From Arthrobacter sp. ISL-30 (lineage in GTDB: Bacteria > Actinomycetota > Actinomycetes > Actinomycetales > Micrococcaceae), in the NCBI RefSeq assembly GCF_018613855.1, contig NZ_JAGGPK010000017.1, forward strand, positions 1-64,000: a stretch of DNA of 64,000 nucleotides. The letters run 5' to 3'. A model generated the notes under the pieces. That model did no database searches and was not told the origin of the DNA. It saw only the letters and a program-made list of their open reading frames with translations. Both the position numbers and the translations under genes were made by a program. How positions within the stretch are numbered: position 1 is the first letter of the stretch; each line of letters opens with the position of its first letter. Below, one piece after another: positions 52,816 to 62,636 of the stretch.

Positions 52816-54357
52816 ATGAGCGAAGTCTTATCAGCTATCAATGGCGTTATCTGGAGCGACTGGCTCGTCTATCTCTGCCTCGCCACCGGCGTCTACTTCT
52901 CCGTCCGTTCGCGCTTCCTGCAGGTCCGGCACGTCAAGGGAATGATCCTGCAGCTGGTTCGGGGTGAGAAGTCCGCCTCCGGCGTCTCCTCGTTCCAGGC
53001 TCTGGCGATGTCCCTGTCCGGCCGCGTCGGAACCGGCAACGTCGCCGGTGTCGCCACCGCGATCGCCTTCGGCGGACCGGGCGCCCTGTTCTGGATGTGG
53101 GCAGTTGCCTTCCTGGGCGCGTCGACGTCGTTCATCGAGTCGACCCTCGGCCAGATTTACAAGACCCGCGACCCGCTGACCGGCGAGTACCGCGGCGGCC
53201 CGGCCTACTACTTCTCCCGCGCGTTCGCTCACACCAAGGGCGCCGGTTTCTTCAAGGTCTACGGCTACGTCTTCGCCGCCGTGACCGTTCTGGCCTGCGG
53301 CGTTCTGATGCCGGGTGTCCAGACCAACTCGATGGCCACCGCGATCGGCGGCGCATCGACCCTCCCGCCGTGGGTCGTCGCCATCGGCTCCGCCATCGTC
53401 CTGGCGCTTGTCATCATCGGCGGCGTCAAGCGGATCGCGAGCGTCGCAGCGTTTGTGGTGCCGTTCATGGCCGTCGGCTACATCATCCTTGCCCTGATCG
53501 TCGTCTTCGTCAATGCTGCCCAGCTGCCGGAAATCCTCTCGCTGGTGTTCCGCAGCGCCTTCGGCATGGACGCGGCCCTCGGCGCCATCATCGGCCTAGC
53601 CGTCATGTGGGGCGTCAAGCGCGGCGTCTACTCGAACGAGGCCGGCCAGGGAACGGGCCCGCACGCCGCGGCCGCCGCAGAGGTGTCACACCCGGCGAAG
53701 CAGGGCCTCGTCCAGGCCTTCGCGGTCTACATCGACACCCTGTTCGTGTGCTCGGCCACCGGCTTCCTGGTCCTCTCGACCGGCGCCTACCGCGTCTTCT
53801 CCGGCGGCAGCGAGGACGGCGAGATCCTCGCCGAGGGCGGCCTGCTTTCGGCAACGGCCACCGTCGGACCCCAGTTTGTGCAGACCGGATTCGACTCTGT
53901 CTTCCCCGGCTTCGGCGCCGCGTTCATCGCGGTCACGCTGGTCTTCTTCTGCCTGACGACGGTCATCGCCTACTACTACATGGCGGAGACCAACCTGCGC
54001 TTCCTCGTCGGCGACTCCTCGAGCAAGATGATTCCCGGTATCCGGACCAGCGTCGGCCGCGCAACCACAATCGCCCTCCAAGCAGCGATCCTCATCGCCG
54101 CCGCCTACGGCTGCATGAACACGGCCGCTGACGCGTGGGTGATGGGCGATATCGGCGTCGGCCTCATGGCCTGGCTGAACATCGTCGGCATCCTGATCCT
54201 GCAGAAGCCTGCCTTCAAGGCGCTCAAGGACTTCGAGAGGCAGCAGAAGCTCGGCCTCGACCCGGTCTTCGACCCGCGGCCCCTCGGCATCACCGGGGCC
54301 GCCTTCTGGGAGTCCTACAAGACGGCGGACCGCGAGAAGGAAACCGCGCGGATCTAG
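52816..54357 (+). CDS. AGCS-family sodium:amino-acid symporter
   Basis: A 513-residue transporter with about ten helices and the AGCS (alanine/glycine:cation symporter) signatures SLSGRVGTGNVAGVATAI, GGPGALFWMW, KTRDPLTGEYRGGPAYY and VYSNEAGQGTGPHAAAAAE. It imports alanine or glycine with Na+. ATG 52816 follows GGAGGG at eight bases. A GntR regulator remnant follows. Confidence 0.92.
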   Translation: MSEVLSAINGVIWSDWLVYLCLATGVYFSVRSRFLQVRHVKGMILQLVRGEKSASGVSSFQALAMSLSGRVGTGNVAGVATAIAFGGPGALFWMWAVAFLGASTSFIESTLGQIYKTRDPLTGEYRGGPAYYFSRAFAHTKGAGFFKVYGYVFAAVTVLACGVLMPGVQTNSMATAIGGASTLPPWVVAIGSAIVLALVIIGGVKRIASVAAFVVPFMAVGYIILALIVVFVNAAQLPEILSLVFRSAFGMDAALGAIIGLAVMWGVKRGVYSNEAGQGTGPHAAAAAEVSHPAKQGLVQAFAVYIDTLFVCSATGFLVLSTGAYRVFSGGSEDGEILAEGGLLSATATVGPQFVQTGFDSVFPGFGAAFIAVTLVFFCLTTVIAYYYMAETNLRFLVGDSSSKMIPGIRTSVGRATTIALQAAILIAAAYGCMNTAADAWVMGDIGVGLMAWLNIVGILILQKPAFKALKDFERQQKLGLDPVFDPRPLGITGAAFWESYKTADREKETARI

Positions 54358-54494
54358 TGCAGCAGTGCACCGTGCGCCGCGCCATCCACGCGGCGCACGG
54401 TCACACCCCGCTCCGGGCACCTTCTGCATGTCCAACAAACGAATTGCACTTGCTAGGCTGGAACCCCCGGACACCCACAAAGAGCGGGGCAAAC

Positions 54495-54821
54495 GTGCAT
54501 CGGGACGCCGCCCGGTTCCTGTCCCAGCCGGTTGTCGCCCAGCCCGGCTCGCCGCTGGGAGTGGCGGTGTACTCGCGGATCCCCGAGGCCATCCGCAACG
54601 GCCTCCTCACTCCCGGATCCATGATCCCCACCGAGACCGAATTCGGCACCGACATGAAAGTCATCCGCACCGTGGTCCGCGAAGCCCTCATGCTGCTCGA
54701 GGAAGACGGCCTGATCAGGGCGCGGCGCGGCGTCGGGCGCTTCGTCTCGGACATGCTCCCCCGCATCGGCATCGAACGCATCCGCCCCTTCGAGGAAGTC
54801 CTGGGCAGCACCGGCCAGCAG
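54495..54821 (+). pseudogene. GntR (UTRA-type) regulator, 3' half replaced
   Basis: Starting at GTG 54495, the frame encodes a GntR winged helix (SPLGVAVYSRIPEAIRNG, GSMIPTETEFGTDM, VVREALMLLEEDGLIRARRG) and the UTRA start LPRIGIERIRPFEEVLG. At 54822 it continues in frame into a jetD-like C-terminus. The UTRA ligand domain is missing, so it probably cannot sense its effector. It may have regulated the adjacent symporter. Confidence 0.75.
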
Positions 54822-55052
54822 GTTCATCCGCACGTGGCCAGCATGCTGATGGACGAAGACACCCTGGTGGCCCACTGTGACTCCTCGAGTAGTGAACCCT
54901 CGCCGTCACGGCAAGTCCTAACGCGACTAACGAGGGCGGAAAATGCCCTGTACGAGGAGCTCGGCAACGGCACGTACGGGGAGAAGATCCGGCTCGAGTA
55001 GGAGCTGATCAACTGGGACTGGGCGCTGGAGCGCATCCTGACAAACCTCTGA
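54822..55052 (+). pseudogene. jetD C-terminal remnant fused to GntR
   Basis: Encodes VHPHVASMLMDEDTLVAHC, then PSPSRQVLTRLTRAENALY, then, after a TAG at 54999-55001, ELINWDWALERI. This aligns with JetD residues 352-427 (VHPHVLSVLMDEATLLAHR ... RLEQELIRWDWALEQL). The TAG replaces the Gln codon. The junction shares GTTCATCCGCA with jetD, so recombination by microhomology is likely. Confidence 0.8.
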
Positions 55053-55220
55053 ATCAGGATCGGCAACGAAATGTCCCTGCTCGAGAAGTCTGAAGCTTGA
55101 GAGTCTGCGCCTTTGACTGCTCGCATACCGACCTGGGCCGGCAGCGTAGCTAATCTATTGGCTGAAGCGGTCTAATTGGGGTTCGTCTCGGGTTGCGGAG
55201 TCCCGCGCTCAAGAGAGGCT

Positions 55221-58200
55221 TTACTGTGCCACTGCAGCCGCCACCGCGAACACATCTGCAGGCATCGGCCGATGGAGCTTCCAAGTGATAGCTATCGGCC
55301 TCTCCCCCGAATGCTGGACATAGTCGACTGGACCCAAACACGTGTATGGAACTGTCAGACCCGTCTCATCGTCGGCAGTATTCCTGGTGAAGAGCAGGAT
55401 GTGCGACTCGTGTTTCAGCCTGTCCAGATACCGTCGGCCCGTTGGGCTTCCCGGCGACGTCGCATTTTGCGATTCCCAGTGGAACAGCTCTGGGCTGATG
55501 GCGTAGTCCTTGTACATGGTCGTTGCTGAATGCTTCTTGTCGTCCTTGTTAAGTGTCACAAAGAACGCGTCCGTGGCCGTGACAGGGCACCAGGCGACGC
55601 CTTCGCGGTGCTGCACGTTCTTGCCCTTCTCTAGTGAGCCGTACTCCAGTGCGGCGAGGATTTCTTCCCGCCGATACGTTGCATGGGTCAACAGCGGAAT
55701 GTGCTGCAGGCCGGCACCCAACGTCTTGGCCGAATGCTTGGAGCGGGCGACTCCCAGCTTCACGAGCTGCCGGATCTCGCTGCAGACAAACTGATAGCTG
55801 CGCAAGTACCCCAGTCCGGCGTCGTATGTTTGAAAACCGCCGGCGTCGTCCCAGATGGTGTAGAACAGCATTCGGGCAAACGTCTGCTCTCTTGTTCCAA
55901 GCTCTGCGTAGCGGGGCACGTCTGTAGAGACGAGCATGGAATAGGCCTCAGCCCGTTCGGGATCGTCGACGTGAATTAGCGCCGCCATGCGGCTGAGTAG
56001 CTTCTTCTCTTCAGGGTCAGACAGTTCATGGTGCTGGCCCTTGAGGACAGATTCGAGCGGCGAAAAGCCCTCAATCAGCTGAGCCTGCCTGAGGTAGCCT
56101 GTCCAGGAATCCTTAGTTGATCGGTAGATATCCTTGATTTCATTTCCGGACTGTTCCAGATACGCCTGTAGGTCGAGCTCCCCGTAGGAGGCAATATCCC
56201 GGATCAATTGGGCGCGGTTGAAGCGTAGCTGCGACTTGATGTTCTCCAGCACCACACCTTGCGCGACGCGGTCCAGGACAATCTGCGAACCTGAAGGCAG
56301 GAAAGGGAACTCGTCCTCCACAGCCTTTTCCAGCTCTTTGCGTCCGTAGCCCGTCAAAGCCCGATATCTCAGATCGAAGCGGAACTCACGTCGCTGCTGG
56401 CCGATGAAGTCCAGCACGGTCAGGACTGCCTTGTCGTCTGCGCGGCGCAGCCCTCGTCCGAGCTGTTGGAGGAAAATCGTCGCGCTTTGAGTAGGCCTCA
56501 GTAGCAGGATAGTGTCCACCTCGGGCAGGTCCAGACCCTCGTTGAACAAGTCCACCGCGAAGATGCAATTGATCGTGCGATCCCGGAGCCGCCGCAGCGC
56601 AAGAGCGCGTTCGTCGTCGTCGGTGTGTCCTGAAACTGCCATCGAGGCGATGCCTGCACGAGTGAAAACCTCCGCCATGTAAATGGCGTGCTGGACCGAG
56701 ACGCAGAAGCCGATGGCCCGCATATCCTCTGTGCTAGTCACCTTGTCCCGCAGCTCGCGGATCACTTTGCCGGCGCGGGCCTCATTGCCGGTATAGAGCG
56801 CGTCCAGCTGCGCGACGTCGTAGTTGCCGCGCTTCCATTCGAGGCGGCTGAGGTCGACGTCGTCGGAGACACCGAAGTAGTGGAAAGGAACCAGCAGATC
56901 CGCATCCAGCGCATCCCAGAGCCGGAGCTCACTAGCCCGCCGGCCGTCGAAAAACTGCTTGGCAACGTCAACGCCATCGCCGCGTTCCGGCGTCGCCGTC
57001 AGTCCGAGTAGCTCCTGGGGCCGGAGGTGGTCCATCAGTTTGCGGTAGGACGGTGCGTAGGCGTGGTGGAACTCGTCAATAACGACGACGTCGAAATCGT
57101 CGGCTTTGATCTTCTCGACTCCCATTGCCGCGATTGATTGAATGCTGGCGAAGACATGTTTCCAGTCCTTGGGCTTGTGCTCGCCCACGAACAGCTCGGC
57201 GAAGGAACCCTTTTGAAGAACGTCCCGGTATGTGCGCAGGGACTGCTTGAGGATCTCTTGGCGATGCGCAACGAAGAGCAGCGTGAGGTCCCTGCCCGCT
57301 GCATCGCAGAGGCGTTTGTAGTCCAGGGCGGCGATTACCGTTTTGCCGGTGCCGGTTGCAGCGACGAGCAGATTCCGGTGGTGCCCCTTGTCGCGCTCTG
57401 CCTCGAGGTCCTCGAGCATCTCGACCTGATGCAAGAAGGGCTGGACCTCAAGACCGGTCGCCGCTTCTGGTGCCGTTGTAAGTTTGCCACCGTTACGTGC
57501 GAGAGCGGCGTCGAGCTTCTCCGCGTCGCGATCTGGATCGTAGCTCTGGAAGGCGCGCTGTTCCCAATAGCTATCGAAGGTGACCTCGAACTTCTTCAGG
57601 AGGGCAGGGGTCGCAACGGCGCTGAGCCGAACGTTCCACTCCAGGCCGTCCAAGAGCGCAGCGTTGCTCAGATTCGAGCTGCCGACGTAGGCGGTGTGGA
57701 AGCCCGAGTTGCGGCGGAGGAGCCAGGCTTTCGCATGCAGCCGGGTGGATTGGGTTTCGTAGCTGATCTTCACCTCGGCGCCGTAGCGCCTGACCAGTTC
57801 ATCGATGGCGCGTCGCTCGGTGGCTCCCATGTAGGTGGTGGTTATAACCCTCAGTTTGACGCCTCGGTCCCTGAGCGACTGGAGGGCCGGCTCAAGGAGA
57901 CGCAGTCCGGTCCAACGGACGAATGCGCACAGGAGGTCAACCGTATCGGCTGATTCAATCTCAGCTCGAAGTTCAGCGGCGAGGTTGGGGTCGTCCTTGC
58001 TGTTGGTGAGGAGGGCGGAGTCGCTGAGCTTTGTGGTGGGGCGGCGGAGGTTCCTTCGTTTGAGGGTGCCTGGGCGGTGCAGGGATTCGAGCAGGCTTGG
58101 GCCATCCGTGATGCTGTCGCTGTGCTTCAGCTCACTGAGGAGGCGGTTGGCGAGGGTGACCCTTTCATCCGGCTTGGCGGCTGTGAGCGCTTCGCGAACG

Positions 58201-58376
58201 ACGTCGGCAACGTGCCTGGAAAGTACATCAGGGGCTTCTTGCTCATCTAGTGATGCAAAAACCGGATGGAGCTCCGGAACTGCCTCGAGCCGCGCTGCAA
58301 GGGCGTCGGTCTTGATTAGTTCGTATAACCCTTCTGCCAGCTGCTCTGCTGCCAGTCCCCCATCAAATGTGTTCAC
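55221..58376 (-). CDS. PLD-like nuclease / DEAD helicase / DUF3427 protein
   Basis: A 1051-residue multidomain protein: a PLD-like domain with HAK at 214-216 (RLHAKAWLLRR) and VGSSNLSNAALLDG; a ResIII/SF2 helicase with Walker A AATGTGKT (339-346) and DEFHH (434-438); motif VI QQLGRGLRRADDK; and a large DUF3427-type C-terminus (about 800-1051). This architecture is often found in defence islands. Nucleic-acid processing or restriction is likely; the target is unknown. It is divergent from the cut gene at 58514. Confidence 0.88.
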   Translation of the reverse strand: MNTFDGGLAAEQLAEGLYELIKTDALAARLEAVPELHPVFASLDEQEAPDVLSRHVADVVREALTAAKPDERVTLANRLLSELKHSDSITDGPSLLESLHRPGTLKRRNLRRPTTKLSDSALLTNSKDDPNLAAELRAEIESADTVDLLCAFVRWTGLRLLEPALQSLRDRGVKLRVITTTYMGATERRAIDELVRRYGAEVKISYETQSTRLHAKAWLLRRNSGFHTAYVGSSNLSNAALLDGLEWNVRLSAVATPALLKKFEVTFDSYWEQRAFQSYDPDRDAEKLDAALARNGGKLTTAPEAATGLEVQPFLHQVEMLEDLEAERDKGHHRNLLVAATGTGKTVIAALDYKRLCDAAGRDLTLLFVAHRQEILKQSLRTYRDVLQKGSFAELFVGEHKPKDWKHVFASIQSIAAMGVEKIKADDFDVVVIDEFHHAYAPSYRKLMDHLRPQELLGLTATPERGDGVDVAKQFFDGRRASELRLWDALDADLLVPFHYFGVSDDVDLSRLEWKRGNYDVAQLDALYTGNEARAGKVIRELRDKVTSTEDMRAIGFCVSVQHAIYMAEVFTRAGIASMAVSGHTDDDERALALRRLRDRTINCIFAVDLFNEGLDLPEVDTILLLRPTQSATIFLQQLGRGLRRADDKAVLTVLDFIGQQRREFRFDLRYRALTGYGRKELEKAVEDEFPFLPSGSQIVLDRVAQGVVLENIKSQLRFNRAQLIRDIASYGELDLQAYLEQSGNEIKDIYRSTKDSWTGYLRQAQLIEGFSPLESVLKGQHHELSDPEEKKLLSRMAALIHVDDPERAEAYSMLVSTDVPRYAELGTREQTFARMLFYTIWDDAGGFQTYDAGLGYLRSYQFVCSEIRQLVKLGVARSKHSAKTLGAGLQHIPLLTHATYRREEILAALEYGSLEKGKNVQHREGVAWCPVTATDAFFVTLNKDDKKHSATTMYKDYAISPELFHWESQNATSPGSPTGRRYLDRLKHESHILLFTRNTADDETGLTVPYTCLGPVDYVQHSGERPIAITWKLHRPMPADVFAVAAAVAQ

Positions 58377-58513
58377 TGCGCCAGGGTATGTGATTGAGGA
58401 TGTAACAACCAGTAAGGCTCCACGGTCGAAGAGTGCAGTAATTGTCGTACCAAGGAATTACTCTTGCTCGCGTCAGCAAATGGTAGGTTCCAAATCCTAT
58501 TTTTGGGGGAACC

Positions 58514-58690
58514 ATGCAGTCAGAACATCTCGAAGTGGTCCCTCCCTGGTCCAAACAAGATGCAGTTCTTCAGACGGACCCATCTGGCAGAATTCTGAAC
58601 ATACATTGTGAGGAAGACTGGAACTACATCCGTAGCACCAAACCGGATCTGAAATGCCCTATAGATGGGTGCCACCTGACTTGGCTCATT
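58514..58690 (+). pseudogene. Gene interrupted by IS1634-type element
   Basis: Starts at ATG 58514 with GGGGGAA upstream and encodes SEHLEVVPPWSKQDAVLQTD, then WNYIRSTKPDLKCPIDGCHL, before running into the transposase 3' end near 58690. The CPIDGC pattern is reminiscent of zinc-ribbon nucleases (CoiA-like), a weak guess. It was probably a partner of the divergent DUF3427 protein. Confidence 0.6.
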
Positions 58691-59952
58691 TCCTTAGTGC
58701 GTGACTTTTGGGCCATGGATCGCGTCGAGGATGCCTTGCTGTTCGGCGTTGATGTCGGGGGCGGATTTTTGTGTGGTGCCGTTGATGGCGATGGTCGCTG
58801 AGCGCAGGGGCCGGAGCTGTTTGATGACGTTGGCGATCGTGAGCCCGGTCCTGTTCTGGACGGTTCTGGAGACGGCAAGCGCGGCGAACACGATCGTCAG
58901 GTGTGCCTCGATCGCATCGCGGGTGCGGTGGAACATGGGCCTGGCCCGCAGGTCTGTCTTGCTCATCCGGAAGGACTGCTCGACGTGCCAGAGGTCGTGG
59001 TAGGAGCCGATGACTTCGGTTGCGGCCATGACCGTCGCCGGGATATTCGTGACGTAACCCTTGAGGCCGGCCAGTTGCCGGGCACGTGTCAGTGAGGCGT
59101 CGTCGAGGCTACGTTTCCCGCCGGTGGTCTTGACGAAGCGTGGGACCCGGGCTGCCTTCTGTCCCTCGATGACCTCGCGGGCCCGGTTCTCCTGGGCCGT
59201 GAGAGTGGTGGCGTCGCGGACAGCTCTCTTGCGGGAGTAGGCCCATACGGCCCGCCATGAGCCGGGGTTCGTGGCAGGGTCCCAGACGGGTTCAGCGCGC
59301 ACATCCGTATTGTTCTCGTTCTTGTGTCCGGTTCTGGGTGTGATGGTGTCGATCAGTTGCCCGTCGCTGAACGCGTCGCCGTGCCAGCGGAAGTGCGAGG
59401 CGAGGTCGGCCGGGGCTTTGGTCATCCGGGAGCCGACGATGAACCGCAGGTTCGCCTCGTCGAGTTCGCGCAGGTTGCCCGCTGAGAGCATGCCGGCGTC
59501 GGCCACGACGACCATGTCGGTCAGGTTGTGGCGGGCCTGGAACTGCTTGAAGATCGGCACGATGGTCGCGGTCTCGGCCTGGTTGCCTTCGAAGCAGCCA
59601 ATCTCCAGCGGGAATCCGCCGCGGTCCACGAGCAGGCCGACGACGATCTGCGGGTCGACGCGGCGTTCCTTTGAGTAGCCGACCTTTCGCAGCGCGTCTT
59701 CCTTCTCGGCCTCGAAGTACAGCGTGGTGACGTCGTAGAGCACCAGCGAAACGTCCCCGCTCGTGCTGGCGTGCTCGAAGCACCAGGTCGCAATCCGGTC
59801 GCGGTACTTGCCCGCCGCGGCCCGGGCCAGGGTGCGTTTCATCGTCGCGTAGCTGGCCGGGGACTGGCCCAGGTCCCGAAGGACTCTGCCGGCATCCAGA
59901 AGCGATGTCGGTTCGACGACCCGGGTGAGTATCACCAGGTCGCGGAATTTCG
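58691..59952 (-). mobile_element. Truncated IS1634-type element
   Basis: It contains most of an IS1634-family transposase but ends abruptly near 59952, where the frame reads into an FCD regulator remnant. Terminal repeats were not resolved. The missing transposase N-terminus is about 100 residues. Confidence 0.7.
58694..59935 (-). pseudogene. IS1634-family transposase, N-terminus missing
   Basis: 413 residues remain, with DDE-type residues D (LVLYDVTTLYFE), D (VVVADAGMLS) and E (WHVEQSFRMSK), plus the conserved RFIVGSRMTKAP region. Full-length relatives start around 100 residues earlier; upstream codons (FRDLVILTRV) continue the frame for a few residues only. It is therefore inactive unless complemented. 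Confidence 0.75.
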
Positions 59953-60435
59953 CCGCCTACCGATGTTTTGGCGAAGCTGTCCGCGTCACCGGCCGAGTCC
60001 CAGGCGGTGAACCGGCTGGTGGACCGGCGGCTGCTGTTTGAATGCGCGGTGACGCACTATGCGGCGGTCAATGCCACGTCTGAACAGCTGGATGAGCTGG
60101 AGCGGCTGACCCGCGAGATGGCAAAGTCCAGCGACTGGTCCTACTACCACCGGATGGACGAGCAGTTCCATCAGCTGGTGGGCACGGCGTCGTCCCTGGA
60201 CACCGCCGTCGAGGTCTGCCACGAGACCCTCGCCGAGCTCTACGACTACCTCATCCCCTACCCCATCGAGAAGCTGCACACATCAAGCCGCGACCACATC
60301 GCACTCGTGGCAGCATTGCGCGCCGGCAACGTTGAGGAAGCAGTGGAGTTCTCCCGGAAGCACGTGGACATCCTGCACCGGACGATGTTTATGGGGCTGA
60401 CGGGCGGCAGAGCCAAAGCCAGCACGTCTGACTGA
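59953..60435 (+). pseudogene. FCD-domain (GntR) regulator remnant
   Basis: The open frame encodes an FCD ligand domain only: LLFECAVTHYAAVNATSEQ, DEQFHQLVGTASSL and HIALVAALRAGNVEEAVEFS. The winged-helix N-terminus is absent, replaced by the truncated IS1634-type element. It is not the missing half of the GntR at 54495, which is UTRA-type. Confidence 0.7.
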
Positions 60436-60782
60436 TAGCGCGCTGCGATTGCTGAGATTTTCCGGCAAAGATACAGCACCCAAATTCGCCGAGCTTGGAG
60501 TGCATAGTGCCCAAAGCATCAAGCAATGACAATGATTCGCGATTAATGATCAAGATTCGCGCAGTTTTCTCCTAGGAACCAAAATGCGGGCACTTTCTCG
60601 GATCTAATCAAATTACTTTGACGCTATTGGGGGAAGCGAAGATGCTATGTCTGCCGGCTGGATCGGTCTACCGCTTCTGCGGTCTGCGTTCCATGCTGGA
60701 TTTCCTCCATGCGCGTCCATCACCGCACCCACCCGCACGCTTCGCATCGCACGTCGGTCAGGTGTCCTATGGAAGGACTCTC
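60436..60782. other. Intergenic before TM2-Ltp gene
   Basis: No gene recognised. It contains an A/T-rich stretch with ATTCGCG twice (60533, 60552 region) and ends in GGAAGG (60771-60776), the next gene's ribosome site. Confidence 0.4.
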
Positions 60783-61730
60783 ATGAGCCAGCAACCCTAC
60801 ACCGCCCCCTATCCTCCGAACTACGGCTATGGTCAACCGCCGGTAAGCAACAAGTCGTTCCTGACGACCTGGCTGCTCTCACTGCTCCTAGGCGTCTTCG
60901 GCGTTGACCGCTTCTACCTTGGCAAGGTAGGGACCGGGATCCTGAAGTTAGTCACGTTTGGCGGGCTCGGCATTTGGGCCTTGATCGACCTCATCTTGGT
61001 GCTGGCCAACAAAACGCGCGACAAACAGGGGCTTCCGCTCGAAGGTTACGCCAAGCACAAGAAAGTGGCCCTGATCGTCACCGGCGTCGTAATTCTCCTG
61101 AGCATCGTCGTCAACTCCGCCAAGGCGGGTTCGGCCCCTTCGTCCGCGTCCGCTGGTTCCACTCCCAAGGTCGCGACTGCAGCTCAGACAGCATCTGCCA
61201 CACCATCGCCCACCAAGGACCCTGCCGTTGCTGCTGCTGAAGCTGAAGCCTCTGCAAAAGCCAAGGCTGAGGCTGATGCGACAGCTAAGGCAAAGGCCGA
61301 AGCCGACGCTGCTGCTAAGGCCGAGGCGGACGCCGCGGCGAAAGCAAAAGCCGAAGCAGACGCCGCCGCCAAGGCCAAGGCTGAAGCTGACGCCGCAGCT
61401 GCGAAGGCCGCTGCCGAGGCTGAGGCTGCTGCCAAGAGGGGTACGCTCAGCCAGCAGAACGCATTGCGCAAGGCTGAGAGTTACCTCGATTTCACGGCTT
61501 TCTCCCGTACGGGCCTGATCCGTCAACTGGAGTTCGAGAAGTTTTCAACAGGGGACGCGACGTGGGCTGCGGACCGTGTCACCGTCGACTGGAACGAGCA
61601 GGCAGCCAAAAAAGCCAAGAGCTATCTTGAATTCACCTCCTTCTCGCGCTCGGGCCTGGTCGAGCAGCTGCTCTTCGAGGGCTTCACCCCGGAGCAGGCC
61701 GAGTACGGAGCGAGTACGACAGGTCTCTAG
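60783..61730 (+). CDS. TM2 protein with two Ltp superinfection-exclusion repeats
   Basis: A 315-residue protein. Residues 1-85 form a TM2 domain (FLTTWLLSLLLGVFGVDRFYLGKVG, then a second helix with DLILVLANKTRD). A further helix (about 92-110) is followed by a long Ala/Lys/Glu repeat (about 150-220) and two Ltp-type modules (ALRKAESYLDFTAFSRTGLI; KAKSYLEFTSFSRSGLVEQL). Ltp modules are known from a Streptococcus phage lipoprotein that blocks DNA injection. ATG 60783 follows GGAAGG. Confidence 0.82.
   Translation: MSQQPYTAPYPPNYGYGQPPVSNKSFLTTWLLSLLLGVFGVDRFYLGKVGTGILKLVTFGGLGIWALIDLILVLANKTRDKQGLPLEGYAKHKKVALIVTGVVILLSIVVNSAKAGSAPSSASAGSTPKVATAAQTASATPSPTKDPAVAAAEAEASAKAKAEADATAKAKAEADAAAKAEADAAAKAKAEADAAAKAKAEADAAAAKAAAEAEAAAKRGTLSQQNALRKAESYLDFTAFSRTGLIRQLEFEKFSTGDATWAADRVTVDWNEQAAKKAKSYLEFTSFSRSGLVEQLLFEGFTPEQAEYGASTTGL
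61236..61440. repeat. Ala/Glu/Lys coding repeat
   Basis: Imperfect 33-bp-type units encode AEADAAAKAKA-like stretches between the TM2 and Ltp parts of the preceding gene; probably an extended spacer across the wall. Confidence 0.75.
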
Positions 61731-61987
61731 CGGCCAGGTTCAATTGAGCGCTCAAGGCACCAACGCCGATGCCGCCATCGGAGGTGGGCAACCGAAATAT
61801 CTGCTGCCATGAGAGCCCAAATGTCCCCCTGGACACTGTCTAGCGGGACATCAACCGGACTCGTGAATTCCAAATTCGACCGTAATTCGTCCATCAAGGG
61901 CGATGCACGAAGGTTCCAAAAGTGCCCAAACTGGAAAGGGCACGGCAATAAGGCAATTGATTGCCTAACATTTCAAGGGGGATTAGT

Positions 61988-62407
61988 TTGAAAATCATCA
62001 CAACTTTCACCAGCAGCGTGCTTCTGTGTTTGGCCCTTTCAAGCTGCGCGGGGTCACCGCAAGCCGTTCCCACGGTCACGCATACCGTGACTGAAACTGC
62101 CACGGCAATAGTGACCGTGACTGCGACCGCCACGGTCACAGCTGAACCTGTTGCTCCTGCCGTTGTGGCGGCCCCAGTACCGGCTCCTGTTGCTCCAGCG
62201 ACTGCCATAATCCCGGCCAACGCTGCTGGAATGAATGCGGAAGCACTCGACGATGAACTGACGGTGCTCGGCTTCAAGAAGGTCATCTACAACTCTGACA
62301 CTGGCAAGACCGTGCTTCTGCTCAGCAACTGGACAGTCACCGGAATCGACAACGCCGGAGCGGAACAGGCCGTCGAAAAGGCAGTTGTCGTTCACGTAAC
62401 AAAATGA
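61988..62407 (+). CDS. Lipoprotein with PASTA-like domain
   Basis: A 139-residue lipoprotein: signal ending LALSSC, a Thr/Val-rich stalk (TVTHTVTETATAIVTVTA), then a PASTA-like C-terminus with GMNAEALDDELTVLGF and LLLSNWTVTG, like the actinobacterial PASTA end. A TTG start at 61988 is supported by AAGGGGGA five bases upstream. PASTA domains bind peptidoglycan or related ligands; here it may sense the wall. Confidence 0.75.
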   Translation: MKIITTFTSSVLLCLALSSCAGSPQAVPTVTHTVTETATAIVTVTATATVTAEPVAPAVVAAPVPAPVAPATAIIPANAAGMNAEALDDELTVLGFKKVIYNSDTGKTVLLLSNWTVTGIDNAGAEQAVEKAVVVHVTK

Positions 62408-62636
62408 TTCTTCCCACTCACGTTGACCTCCCGCGCCTGGCCGACGAACGGTTGCATCTTATTCAGACGACAGCTTGAAGATCGAAAAGAGGCGTAAGAA
62501 GGATGGAAAAATCACCTGACCGCTGACAAAGCAGCCGCCGTTGCTTATGAACGCCTCAGACAGACATCCAGGCTGCGGGACAGGGGCGAGTCCTGCGGGT
62601 AGGTTGCCTGAGGGGGAATCGAGAGGAACAGTTCGG

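Noticed and set aside
53097..54131. 344-codon plus-strand ORF within the symporter
   Set aside because: Arg/His-rich shadow in another frame of the AGCS gene, which has clear family motifs.
61236..61440. Regular repeats resembling a CRISPR-like array
   Set aside because: Units are in frame, imperfect and encode Ala/Lys/Glu stretches; there are no unique spacers.
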